Shown here: positions 9,505-18,789 of the stretch, one piece after another
Numbering within the stretch: the stretch's first letter is position 1
Layout: each line of letters begins with the position of its first letter
Source: Piezodorus guildinii
Lineage: Eukaryota; Arthropoda; Insecta; Hemiptera; Pentatomidae
Direction: 5' to 3'
Assembly: GCA_023052935.1 (NCBI GenBank)
Contig: CM041295.1
Location: 162,364,366 to 162,428,365, forward strand
Length of the DNA: 64,000 nucleotides
The notes under the pieces: model-generated
What the model was told of the DNA's origin: nothing
What the model saw: only the letters and a program-made list of their open reading frames with translations
Databases searched by the model: none
Program-made: the position numbers and the translations under genes

Positions 9505-10560
9505 ATAATCAAATCGATATGATGAATGTTACAAAAAACCCTTTCAGCACAAAGAAAAGATTCATTTGGTTTACAACTTGGCTATATGCAAATGACTTAC
9601 AACAGACTTGTCTTGAATTCCTAGAACCGAACAAAATATACGGTGTATATCGTACAAACACGAAATCAGACATAGAGAACAATATATTAGATGAAATATT
9701 TAAACAATTCCAGTTAATTATTGAGAATTCGCACCCAAACCATTAAAATTAAAAGATACTTTAAATTTGTAACGGACGAGACAGATCCCGATGAACAATT
9801 ACAGCTATTTATAAACCGACATTGCGGAAAAATGAGTCATCGTGGAATTAACAATGTACATCAAAATTTAAGAAAACTTTATTATTGGCTTGGAATGCTA
9901 ACAGATATAACCAAATACGTAAATAATTGCACAATTTGTTAGAAAATAAAATATGACAGACATCCACCGAAACCACAATTTGAACTCGCTCCAACAGCAA
10001 CAAAACATTTTGAAAAGTTATTAATCGATGTTTTGGTATTATTCAAATTATTCTATCTTCACAATATTTGATGCATTGAAGGAAATACAAACGGATAATG
10101 GTCCCGAGTTCGAAAATAATACTGTGAAAATTTTTCTACAACATCACAATATAAACACACACTTTACTACCCCAAATCATCACAACTCAAACGGACTCAT
10201 TAACAGAGCACATTCCACACTCATCGAGATTTTAAATATCATCAAAGAACAAGATTCGCAAGTTCACTTTGAATCTCAGCCAAGCCATCATCACATATAA
10301 TAATACTCCTAATTCATTATTACATCTGACACCTAATAAAATTACTTTTGGAAAGACAAATGAAAATTCCGGTACAGACCCTATAATCCTAAAAAATTAA
10401 CGAATAAGTTCCACCATAAAAAATACTTAATTCATAAAGAAGTTTTAACAAAAATACAATAGGAAAAGGAACAGAGAACGGAAAACCTTAACGAAAATCG
10501 TGAGAATATAACAATACCTGAAGGACAAATTTATACTAAAACTAAATTCCTGGCCTCCAA
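9505..10560 (+). pseudogene. second Gypsy pol remnant (integrase), errantivirus-like
   Basis: Plus-strand pieces in successive frames give an integrase. The zinc finger is HCGKMSHRGINNVHQNL to YVNNCTIC (about 9820-9942). The second core Asp is in IQTDNGPEFENNTV (about 10088), and the Glu position reads SNGLINRAHSTL, where the Glu of the usual GxxER is replaced. The piece after 10300 (LTPNKITFGK) continues in another frame. Several stops occur and the first core Asp region is damaged or deleted near 10030-10080. The wording resembles the gypsy/17.6 group. It abuts the minus-strand remnant at 9503 in opposite orientation. Confidence 0.8.
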
Positions 10561-10800
10561 AATTTAATTGTACAGTATTTTTCTTGACATAAGTTTATTT
10601 TCACAAATAATTAGCTTTTCATTTCAGTTTCTTTTAATTAATTTTCTTCAATATTCCAACAGTCCGCACTTTTCAAACGAGTAATCACCTCCAACTTTCT
10701 TTATATATATACAAATAGTGTGCGTGCGTATTGTAATGTATTGAGGATACTGAGGGGAGTTCATAATTAAATAATTTTAATATTAAACAATTAATGATAA
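10561..10800. other. AT-rich stretch after the integrase remnant
   Basis: No gene is seen. It may include the remains of the flanking LTR of the element at 9505-10560, but no repeated copy exists in the window to prove this. Confidence 0.3.
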
Positions 10801-10804
10801 CGAA

Positions 10805-11165
10805 CCTTTGTCGGCAAAACATCAAAAGGTGTTTACCTAGCCCCCTAGATTTCCCATCGGTATAGGCCCCCCAGCGGTACCAGAAACCTCTGGTAGTTTC
10901 CCCCCAGCGGCGGCCAACAAGAATATTAAGATGGGTGAAAAGATAAGAATAATAGCACCAAGGCTATACCGCCAACCGGGGGACTTCCCATCTCGGCCCA
11001 CCCGAGGTGACGAGAATGAGAGAGAAGAACCGGAGAGGCAGTCAAGTTTGATCCTCAAGAAGAGTGAGTCGGGTTCCACCTACAAGAAGAGGAGGTGGCC
11101 GTCGGGGTTCTGAGAGCAGCTGGAGGATGATGCCCAGAAAGGGGACCTAAGACTGATTTCACATT
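10805..11165. other. GC-rich island of unknown origin
   Basis: About 350 bp is clearly richer in G and C than its surroundings. It holds short open stretches on both strands (10931-11113 plus, 60 codons, basic and Ser/Arg/Glu rich; 10837-11079 minus). I recognise neither. It is probably a piece of a mobile element with different base composition. A small palindrome AGAAACCTCTGG/CCAG lies near 10883. Confidence 0.4.
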
Positions 11166-11459
11166 CGCCAGCCGGTTAAGTGTTTCAAAGGTATATTGTT
11201 ATTTGTAATATTGTATGGCAAAGGTAGTAAAATGTCCCTCAGTATTCTCAATCAGAGTTCTAGGCAATGGGTTAATATAACTTATATGTGTAAATTAATA
11301 ATTATAGTAATGTATTAATTGAATCTTGTTTACTTTAATCTTACCCTGCATGCCACCTATTGGATTGGTAAACACGATACCTTTGGAAAGGAGATCCATG
11401 GTATCATTAAATATAGTTTATATATTGACTAAATATAGTAAGTAAGCTAGTTTTTGAAG

Positions 11460-11945
11460 CTACCGCTGCCTTAGAAAAGCAGCAGGGCAAAAACATAGCA
11501 GTATATATATATATATATATATAAAATTTATTTCTACCGAGAAAAATATCTTTATAATCCACTGTCCGGCCTTGTTTCTTATTTTAGTTCCTGATTTTCC
11601 CAATAGATCACACCCGATTACCCCTTCATATTCTCGTGGTATATTTTCCACCACGTGAACCACCAATTTTCCTCCCTCTATTACCCATCGACTTAATTCG
11701 ATCTCAACTTCCCCTTCCACTCTACACGGGCCGCTCAGAGTAATTAACACACATTGACACTCCCTCGGCATCCTCTTTTCTTTGCAAAAAAACTCTATCA
11801 TTTTCTGTGACATTATTGTGTTAGAGTTACCCGTGCCCACTAAACACCATACTCCTCTGTCAACCCTTATAATAGACAACCTCCCGCACATCCCCCTGAA
11901 ATTATTCACTACTGCCTCCTTGCCCGCACTCACCTCATTCATCAT
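11460..11945 (-). pseudogene. retropepsin-like protease remnant downstream of gag
   Basis: The 161-codon frame follows the gag-like ORF on the minus strand. It contains CLVGTGNSNTIMS, resembling the LVDTGASxxxI active-site loop of retroviral-type aspartic proteases but with the catalytic Asp replaced by Gly. Further on, VIGCDLLGKSGTKI matches the IIGxDFLxxxG flap-distal box. The C-terminus runs into a (TA)n tract at 11503-11524, so RT and later domains are missing. The start overlaps the gag end by about 10 bases. Confidence 0.65.
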
Positions 11946-13312
11946 GTCTTCTGCTCCCAGCCGCTCCTCGTCTCCCTTCGTTCCTCCTAGTGCTCTTTGC
12001 TTCTTCTTCTCTGCTGCCTCCTGGTTCGCTCCTATCCTCCTCCGTCTCTGATGACTCCGACGAACGCACTGACTCAGATGTGGATATGTCCCTTCTCCAC
12101 ACCCTTTGCGCGTTTACCTCCATAGGCACTCCTCTGCCCATGTTCCTGCTCCTACTCATATAAGGACACTGCCGAGCAATGTGCCCTTCAGTCCCGTAAA
12201 CGAAGCATCGCGTGCGAGGGCATCGTGCAACCAAATGGCCCACTTTCCCGCACCCGTGACACTTTCTGTCCTCCTTCCGAAAATTCCTTTTCTCTGTCCC
12301 TTGCCTCCTCTCTCTAGCCACAAATTTTTCTCGACCATAAGGCTCAAGAGCCTTTTTCTTCCAAGTTTCTGGTCTATTTCGGTTCCTTCCGGCCTCTGTT
12401 CTCCTGTAAGGCACTCTCGTCCATTCTATAACCGCTTCCCCGTTCCTGGACTCCTCGTCTCTGACGCTCGCATCCACCATCTCTTGAGCGCATTCGACGA
12501 ACGTCTTGTCTCTGGGAAGACCCTCTTTCTTTCCCGTTTCCCTCGCAAGTTGAACTCTCAGGATAGTAGATAGGAAAGCCATTTTGTCTTCTACTATCTC
12601 CGCAGAGAGTGTTTCCCTCAATTTCTCTGTGATGCGGTTGTAACGGGCTAATAGTAATCCGGCATACTGTCCACTTGACTGGTATGGACGTTTCGTTTCC
12701 CGAAACATCTGAAAGATGTCTTCTTCCGGGGTCCATCGGCCTCCTCCGAATACTTTCTTGAGCCTATCTTTGATGATGCCCCACGCCGTGTCATCATCAG
12801 CCTGTATCAAGTTTAAGATCTGTCTACGGACCCGGCATACTAATGCCGCTCTAAGTGATACAGCGTCCTGAGAATTCATCAAACTCTCAGATAATTTCGC
12901 CTCAATAGTTGCCATAATCCTGTCGCCTCCCTTCAAGAAATGATTGAGATCGCCGACCTCTCCGTCAAAGCGTTCCAGCTCGGAAATGGCTTTTCTGACA
13001 TCTTGCGCTGTCGCCGTCCAAACCTTGACCCACTCTAGAGTGGTTGAGTGGTTCCCGATGGGAAATTTTACTCCCGCTAGCGACTGAGCTGGTAGTGGTG
13101 GTATCTCTTTAGCTGAAGACTGAGGTTATGTTCATGTCGAAATATTTTCTGTCATTTTTAAAGCGAGAAATGGAAAAACAAAGAGATAGGTTATAGAGAG
13201 AAAAAAAAACATACGTAGAGTAAAACATACGACAAAACAGTTTCTTCGCACTCTAAAACGATCAAAATAACGTTCCCGGGTTTCAGCACCACTTATTTCT
13301 ACCGAGAAAAAT
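11528..13312. repeat. 21-bp direct repeat bracketing the gag/protease remnant
   Basis: The motif TTATTTCTACCGAGAAAAAT occurs at about 11528-11548 and again at about 13291-13311. The two copies bracket the gag and protease ORFs. They could be truncated LTR ends or marks of an internal rearrangement. Confidence 0.6.
11935..13122 (-). pseudogene. Gag-like protein with two zinc knuckles, LTR element remnant
   Basis: The minus-strand frame is open from a TAA near 13123 to 11935, about 390 codons, and no start ATG is found at its beginning. The upstream part reads TLEWVKVWTATAQDV and FDGEVGDLNHFLKGGDRI, typical of Gypsy-type capsid domains. Near the C-terminus are two nucleic-acid binding knuckles. 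The first is CHGCGKVGHLVARC (intact CCHC). The second is CFVYGTEGHIARQC, in which the second Cys is Tyr. A charged tail follows (Ser/Glu/Arg rich). The missing start, the damaged second knuckle and the absent RT make this an inactive piece. The region is GC-richer than its flanks. Confidence 0.75.
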
Positions 13313-13616
13313 ATGTCAAAAAGGGAAATGGAGAGGCGAAATAAAACCCACGCTTACTTGATAACATATGATATATTATCACTTATATATTAAAAAGGTT
13401 TATAAATTCAGGTGTTGTTTACATTTACATCAAAGTGATTAAAGTTAATATTAACACTCTTCTCATCTTAACTTATATTTATAGTATTATTTATATTTAT
13501 AATATTTAGTTCCTGAGTAACAGTTTCATTCAATTACTTTCTCAATTTCATACAGTCTACTCTTTCAAAAGGCGTAATCATAAATACATTAAGTTGGAGG
13601 TGATTACCCCAAACAG

Positions 13617-13833
13617 CTCCTCACTTTGTCACGAATAAACTCATCCATAAAGACCTTAATGTTCCCTATGTTGCTGATTTGGCTCGAACCAGGAATTAAT
13701 CCTTCCTTGACAAACTCCACTCCCACTCTAACCCACTTGTTTCAATCCTTGCTTCCTCTTCCATTCCTGATAATCCTCCAAGGCGTCTAAAAAGAAGATG
13801 GCTTCGAGACCTTCTAGTTTAGATTACCTAGTG
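13617..13833 (+). pseudogene. jockey-type LINE, 3' coding end
   Basis: The plus strand encodes FVTNKLIHKDLNVPYVADLA, then FLDKLHSHSNPLVSIL and the C-terminal LRDLLV followed by a stop. It matches 43953-44149 closely, with one substitution-type disruption near RTRN. The copy is 5'-truncated and followed by 3' UTR to about 13930. Confidence 0.8.
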
Positions 13834-14199
13834 GAGTGCTGCCAACGGGCATTTTCTCTTTACGTCTTTTTCATGTATTTTATCTTACAGCTAATTTACT
13901 CGATGTATTAAATAATATAGTTATAAACTTCAATAAATAATTAAATAATAATAATTAGTATATATAATAATAATTAGTTGCTCTTGATTCCACCCCTATC
14001 CATACATTATTATATTATAGCATTTTATAATAAAGTTATAAACCTCTAAAACTAGAAGACAACTACTAACAGAGAGAACTTTTTTAAAGCATATGCTAAC
14101 AATCAGAATTGCTACAATAAAATAGTAAATCATTGCATTCACTTCCTAAGTAAACCATACTGGCAGAAAATGAAATATATTCCATTATTTTACAATAGC

Positions 14200-14300
14200 T
14201 TTCGGGAACGGTGCGGTTTAGTGGATAGAGCACTAGTATACTGTTCTCCGGATCCTGGGTTCGAATCCCGACTGTGGCAGAATATTATTTATTCTGTTAT
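14200..14300 (+). repeat. SINE head (tRNA-like), family A
   Basis: It contains GGTTTAGTGGATAGAGCACT (A-box region) and GGGTTCGAATCCCG (B box), followed by CTGTGGCAGAATATTATTTA. The same series occurs in the long copy at 61888-62215. The rest of the SINE is missing; AT-rich sequence follows. Confidence 0.75.
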
Positions 14301-14329
14301 TTCAGCTGAGAGGTCATCCTGGGGCAGAG

Positions 14330-14613
14330 TTGGGCGTTATTCGAATAAAAATTATACCAAAAACGAAAAAAAGATAAGTAATTTATTCGTTATTCCAATA
14401 AATTTTTATCTGTGGACAAATCATCCGTTATTCGAATAAATAGAATAACGAACGACAGATAAATTATTTATTCGTTATTCGAAAAAAATGTTATCTGTTG
14501 ACAAATCATCCGTTATTCGATTTATTCGAATAACGGACGACAGATATGTTATTTATTCGTTATTTGAATAAAATGTTATCTGTGAACAAACCATAACAGA
14601 AAAAAAGAAAATG

Positions 14614-14644
<31 letters not shown>

Positions 14645-14945
14645 TATATATATATTCGAATAACTAAGTTATAATATGACAGATAAATTTAATTTATTCT
14701 TTAATTGCGGACGACAGATATAATTATTAGTTATTCGAAAGTTTCGAATAAATCATCTATAATTTATTCGAAACTTTCGAATAGCAAATAAATCATCTAT
14801 AATTTATTCGGAATTTTCAAATAACGAATAAATCGTCTATAAATTATTCGAAACTTTCGAATAACGAATAAATCATCTATAATTTATTCGAATCTGCCGT
14901 CCGCAGTTAAAGAATAAATTAAATTTATCTGTCATATTATAACTT
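14330..14945. mobile_element. AT-rich palindromic (MITE-like) element
   Basis: The region is built from repeats of TTATTCGAATAA-type words. A long inverted pair is obvious: 14668-14720 (TATGACAGATAAATTTAATT ... GCGGACGACAGA) against 14892-14944 in reverse complement. The interior (14720-14890) carries four copies of AATCATCTATAATTTATTCG in both senses. No coding sequence is seen. It could fold into one large hairpin. Confidence 0.65.
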
Positions 14946-15050
14946 AGTCATTTATCCTTTGTCATATTATAACTTAGTTATTTATCCTTTGTCATATTAT
15001 AACTTAGTTATTTATCCTTTGTCATATTATAACTTAGTTATTTATCCTGT
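14931..15050. repeat. tandem repeat, four 30-bp units
   Basis: Four consecutive units start GTCATATTATAACTTAGTTA at 14931, 14961, 14991 and 15021. They differ by only one or two bases. A degenerate partial unit follows at about 15075-15105. The array begins within the right arm of the palindromic element. Confidence 0.9.
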
Positions 15051-15097
15051 CTATTATATTAGTATTATCTTGTCTATATAACTTAGTTATTTATCCT

Positions 15098-15308
15098 TTG
15101 TCATACTGCATCTTCATTTTGGAATTCCTTACCCATGTCGATTCTTACATGCCAATCCTTAACTTCCTTCAAACATCACCTATTTATCCATCTCCTCAAA
15201 CATCAATCTTCCGTGCCTTTATAAACTTAACTATTTGGCCTTTTTATTTTTGTCTTAATTTCTCTACTTTTTGTGTATTTCTTTGAGGTAGTAATATGAC
15301 CTTGTATA

Positions 15309-15370
<62 letters not shown>

Positions 15371-15600
15371 TGTTTGTGTGTGTGAATGTGTGTATTAAAT
15401 ATGTAGGTATATAAATAAATGGGTGTGTGTATTAGTATACATGTATATACCATATGTAATATAATTTGATACCCATAAAATGTTGTATATATGTTAATAT
15501 TTATATAGCCAGAATTTAAATCTTTTATTGTAGATTTGTATTATTCTTAGGGGACTAGCTGTCCCAGAATAAAATTTATTTTCATTTCATTTTATTTGTT
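15098..15600 (+). mobile_element. jockey-type LINE 3' UTR with microsatellite
   Basis: No coding match is found. The end of this stretch (15550-15585) reads CTTAGGGGACTAGCTGTCCC followed by an AATAAAATTTATT tail. This is the plus-strand form of the 3' terminus seen on the minus strand at 33553, 43669 and 57341. A (TG)n tract at 15312-15368 lies within it. Confidence 0.45.
15312..15368. repeat. (TG)n microsatellite
   Basis: About 28 TG units are followed by interrupted TGTTTGTG repeats up to 15395. Confidence 0.97.
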
Positions 15601-15609
15601 CGAAGAAAA

Positions 15610-15825
15610 ACATTTTTTTTCAGTTATTCGACCTGCAGGACTTGCAAGACACCCCTGACAGTGGAGCACATCGTAATGGACTGCGCCACACCTCCTTTAG
15701 CAACGCTAGGAGGAACTGCAAGATAAGCAACAGGCTAGAGGTCTACACACTTGGTGACTGTGAGGGCAGTGTTCAAAGTTTATTTTTGTTTTTAAAACAA
15801 TGTGGACTTTATAATCGAATTTAGT
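15610..15825 (+). pseudogene. LINE C-terminal fragment with CxxC zinc motif
   Basis: The plus strand encodes CRTCKTPLTVEHIVMDC, the CxxC...H...C cluster found after the RNase H or RT domain of I/R1/jockey-type LINE polyproteins. The reading ends at LFLKQCGLYNRI and a stop at 15824 in another frame. Only the last 60-70 codons remain. Confidence 0.65.
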
Positions 15826-15954
15826 GCAAAAACTGTGTATTGCAAAAAGAAATGTTATTTTCACAAAATACTGTATGTCATATGCTAATTACCCTCTTTG
15901 GGTAGATGCATGTTATAAAAAAATATTTAAAAGATAAAAATTGTTCGAATACAT

Positions 15955-16335
15955 AATAATTCAGCATTGAAGTGCTATGCGCCAGTGTGACACTGATGCT
16001 ACACGGAAAGGCTGACCTTGAGAACTTTCTCACACAGGAAAAAAAAATCATTAGGAAAATTATTGGACCAAAACTCACGGAACGAAGGATATAGGCTTTA
16101 TTCCAGAGATACTACAGATAAGTTCTCCAACATCGCGGCGGACATAATTTTATTTTACAGAAAGAGGCGACTACAACTTTCATAGACACATTAGCAGACT
16201 CCTACAGGCCTGGCTCATCAACAGAACCTCAGACATATCCAGGGACTCAAGACCAACTACTACCTTAACGATACAAGTCAAAATTGATCTGGAATGAGCT
16301 CAGATTGATTCAGCGGACGTAATGGACAAAGGCGT
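15955..16335 (+). pseudogene. RTE/CR1-type LINE fragment, C-terminal region
   Basis: The plus strand gives LENFLTQEKKIIRKIIGPKL (around 16015-16080), which corresponds to the E-R-K-I-x-R-K-I-x-G-P-K box near the end of RT ORFs. Stops and frame changes follow. It resembles the larger fragment at 16555-17500 and may be part of the same original copy. Confidence 0.55.
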
Positions 16336-16554
16336 CTATGGACACATAGTGTCGATAGTTTTATCGATTACTTTTATTGGTTTTCAAGGACACTATTTCC
16401 GAATATGCTATCAGATTTGCGATCGCGCATAGTTGTTATTAATACACGTATCTTTTATTAGATATCGCATCAGCAGTACAGCTTCTGTTTATTTCAGAGG
16501 TAAGTATCCTGATCTTGTTGGAAGATATTCGAAAAGTTTTATCTAGTTCATATT

Positions 16555-17505
16555 TCAAATTGTGTTCATAAACGCAGTAATAGGAACAAATATGGACAAT
16601 TTGAAAGTAAAGCTTTTTACCTTTGCAGGTGACCTGCTCCTGTTAGCAGAAACAGAGTAGGAAGCCAAATAACAGGTAAATACCCTGAAATAAATAGCCA
16701 AGAAAACGGGACGACAGAGTTCGTAAGAAAAGACAGAAGTTATGAAGATGGGTGCCAGCTTTAGCAAGGGAATATTGGAACAAAAAAATGGGCAAATAAA
16801 AGTAACCAAAAAGTTTAAATACCTAGGAGAGATAATATGTATCAACGGAACAGAAAAGGCATCCATTGAAGAAATAATAGCCAAATTGGAAAGACTGAAC
16901 TTAGCCACTAGAAGCACGTACATCAAGAAAAATTCGTCCTCCTATGCAAAAATAAGGCACTACAGTACAGTAGTAAGATGAGCGATACTTTATGGAATGG
17001 AAACAGACAGCCTTCCAAGTCTGAATAAACCCTGAAGATTGAGAGGAAAATTATGAGGAGGATTCACGGACCTAAACTAACACAAGAGAGGTATATGCGA
17101 AATTCCGACAATTATAAACTCCGGACCGTGAAACTTCTTAAAAAAATAACTTTATTGGTATAACAATCAGTACAATGGTTATAACATATCTAATAGAATA
17201 ATGACGCGTACACTTGTAACGGAACTATACTATTGCATACCGGACTCTGGATCTTGACTTGGCGTACTTCACTTGACTGCTGTCCTGCACTGGCCTATAT
17301 ATACTAGATAAGTAGTGGTGGGGTAATTATGCTGAGCTTGTGGTTTCTACTGGGGCGTCTGGTGTATAACTGACGAAAAAATATACAGAAATTTGGAGGA
17401 TCTTGATAGTCATCAGAACCAGGAGACTGAGGTTCTACCACCACATGGTTAGAATGAACAATATGAACCTGAACAAAAAAATGTCGACCAAGACTTCAGT
17501 TATAA
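16555..17505 (+). pseudogene. LINE reverse-transcriptase remnant, split by a solo LTR
   Basis: Plus-strand pieces read: MDNLKVKLFTFAGDLLLLAE (16592-16660), the RT active-site box with GD in place of DD; KVTKKFKYLGEIICINGT (16800-16855); LERLNLATRSTYIKKN, RHYSTVVR, then AILYGMET (16983) after a stop; IERKIMRRIHGPKLTQERY (about 17040-17095). The reading resumes at about 17378 with KIYRNLEDLDSHQNQET after 262 bp of unrelated sequence. Multiple stops and the lost catalytic Asp show it is dead. Confidence 0.75.
17110..17371 (-). mobile_element. candidate solo LTR
   Basis: The segment interrupts a LINE reading frame. On the minus strand it begins AGTTATACACC, has TATATATAG near 17301, AATAAAG near 17148 and ends TTTATAATT. 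AGTTA...TAATT termini are usual for gypsy-group LTRs. A 3-base GAC flanks both sides (17107-17109 and 17372-17374); a 4-base duplication would be expected, so the limits may be off by a base. No second copy is in the window. Confidence 0.55.
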
Positions 17506-18632
17506 GAGTATAGGTGGATACGTAAAACAAATAAAAGAGGAGCTCGATAGGCTAAAAATCAAGGATAAGGACTGCTTTTTTTATTTTAGAGAGCTTTTTG
17601 GATAAAAACTAAAAGAAGTTGGGGTTCTTGCAGGAAGGAGAAGAAAAAAAAAACTCTTTTTTCTTCTATATTTTATTTTTAAACCCCCTACCACGCAATT
17701 TCACCAATTTTTTATAGCGTTCATTTTTAATAAAATATTCAAAGCCACTGTTTGATCTTTAACCTTCTGTTTTTGCGTCTTATTTTAAAAACTGTTTTTT
17801 TTAGGTTGGGTATCAGTTAGATGGGGAAGAAGAATGGTTTAGAACATTTAATCACGCTGGGGATTAAAGTAAATATGAACATTTAAAACCAGTAAACAAC
17901 TGGGTGTTAAAATTACCGAATACTTTTGAAACTGCATGGTCTTTTACTTTTACTTTATTAATTGAATATTTTGTTTTAAAAAAATACTTTTAAGTTATTA
18001 GAAAGCGATTTCGATCAACGGGAATCTCCTTTAACGATTTAATAACTAGAATGAATGATCTAAAGTGATAGTTGTAAAATGAAAAAAAAAAGGGATTCCG
18101 AATACTTTTGACATTCTTTGTATATATGCTCCTTTGCTTCATGAGTTTTTGGCATACTTGAAGGAGATAAAAAAATACTTTTTTTTTTATTTATTACAGA
18201 TTTAAAATTTTATATAAAGTTGAACGGCCTGCTTATTACTTATACTTTTTTTTTATTTATTACAGATTTAAAATTTTATATAAAGTTGAACGGCCTGCTT
18301 ATGCTGGTGTTACATTAAATATGCTCTTAGTATAATTTTAATTTTGATATCGATGTTAGGTCATGTAGTTATTGCTTTGGCAGTGACTATGGCCGGTAAA
18401 TCTTCAACCAGGCGCTGATGATATTTTGTGTTTAGGTTTTATGTTGACAAATATTCATTTTTGTTTACCAACATTGAATTATAACTTAGGATGACATCAG
18501 GGAAAGATGCAATGGGGTTAGTTTGTCTTTGATTTGCTCTAGTTAGTCTTTTTTTTTTTTTTTTTTTTTAATTTTTACTACTGACAGCCTGACATAATAA
18601 ATAGGTATATAGCATTTGTGTTTTGCTTTCAG
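17506..18632. other. intron or flanking DNA before the first Homer exon seen
   Basis: No gene is supported. It holds poly-T runs (18550-18569) and a local duplication at 18176-18301. The Homer start exon (ATG GG) was not identified here. Confidence 0.5.
18176..18301. repeat. tandem duplication of about 60 bp
   Basis: The segment 18176-18235 is repeated at 18243-18301 almost exactly, both ending GTTGAACGGCCTGCTTA. Each copy contains a pyrimidine tract followed by TTATTACAG, which looks like a 3' splice site. Confidence 0.85.
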
Positions 18633-18789
18633 TGAACAACCAATATTTACTTGCAAGGCTCATGTTTTCCATATTGATCCTAAAACAAAGAGGTCCTGGA
18701 TACCTGCCTCTACTCTTGCTGTGAATGTTTCTTTTTTTTATGATTCTTCACGCAGTTTATACCGAATTATCAGTGTTGAAGGAACCAAG
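18633..18789 (+). CDS. homer: Homer exon: N-terminal half of EVH1 domain
   Basis: The exon follows TTTTGCTTTCAG and ends AAG before GTGAGT. Its first T completes codon 2, so the start exon should end ATGGG (Met-Gly). It encodes [18 protein letters not shown], then [20 protein letters not shown] and [10 protein letters not shown], i.e. residues 3-54. Phe14 and Trp24, known in the EVH1 fold to contact the proline-rich ligand, are conserved. The match to animal Homer N-termini is near full length with no gap. Reading on into the intron would give a stop at 18850. Confidence 0.96.

Noticed and set aside
10028..10300. host gene of 90 codons
   Set aside because: The peptide contains the TDNGPEF integrase word and belongs to the Gypsy remnant.
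12106..12573. plus-strand ORF of 155 codons
   Set aside because: It is antisense to the gag-like frame with zinc knuckles, which explains the lack of stops.
14206..14285. tRNA gene on the plus strand (A and B box words)
   Set aside because: The same sequence with the same 3' extension occurs at 59139, 61888 and (minus) 39104. It does not fold into a complete cloverleaf by eye; it is a SINE head.
14931..15050. CRISPR-like array
   Set aside because: The 30-bp units are contiguous with no unique spacers, and the context is eukaryotic.
15244..15453. minus-strand ORF with a His/Thr repeat
   Set aside because: It is a translation of the (TG)n microsatellite.
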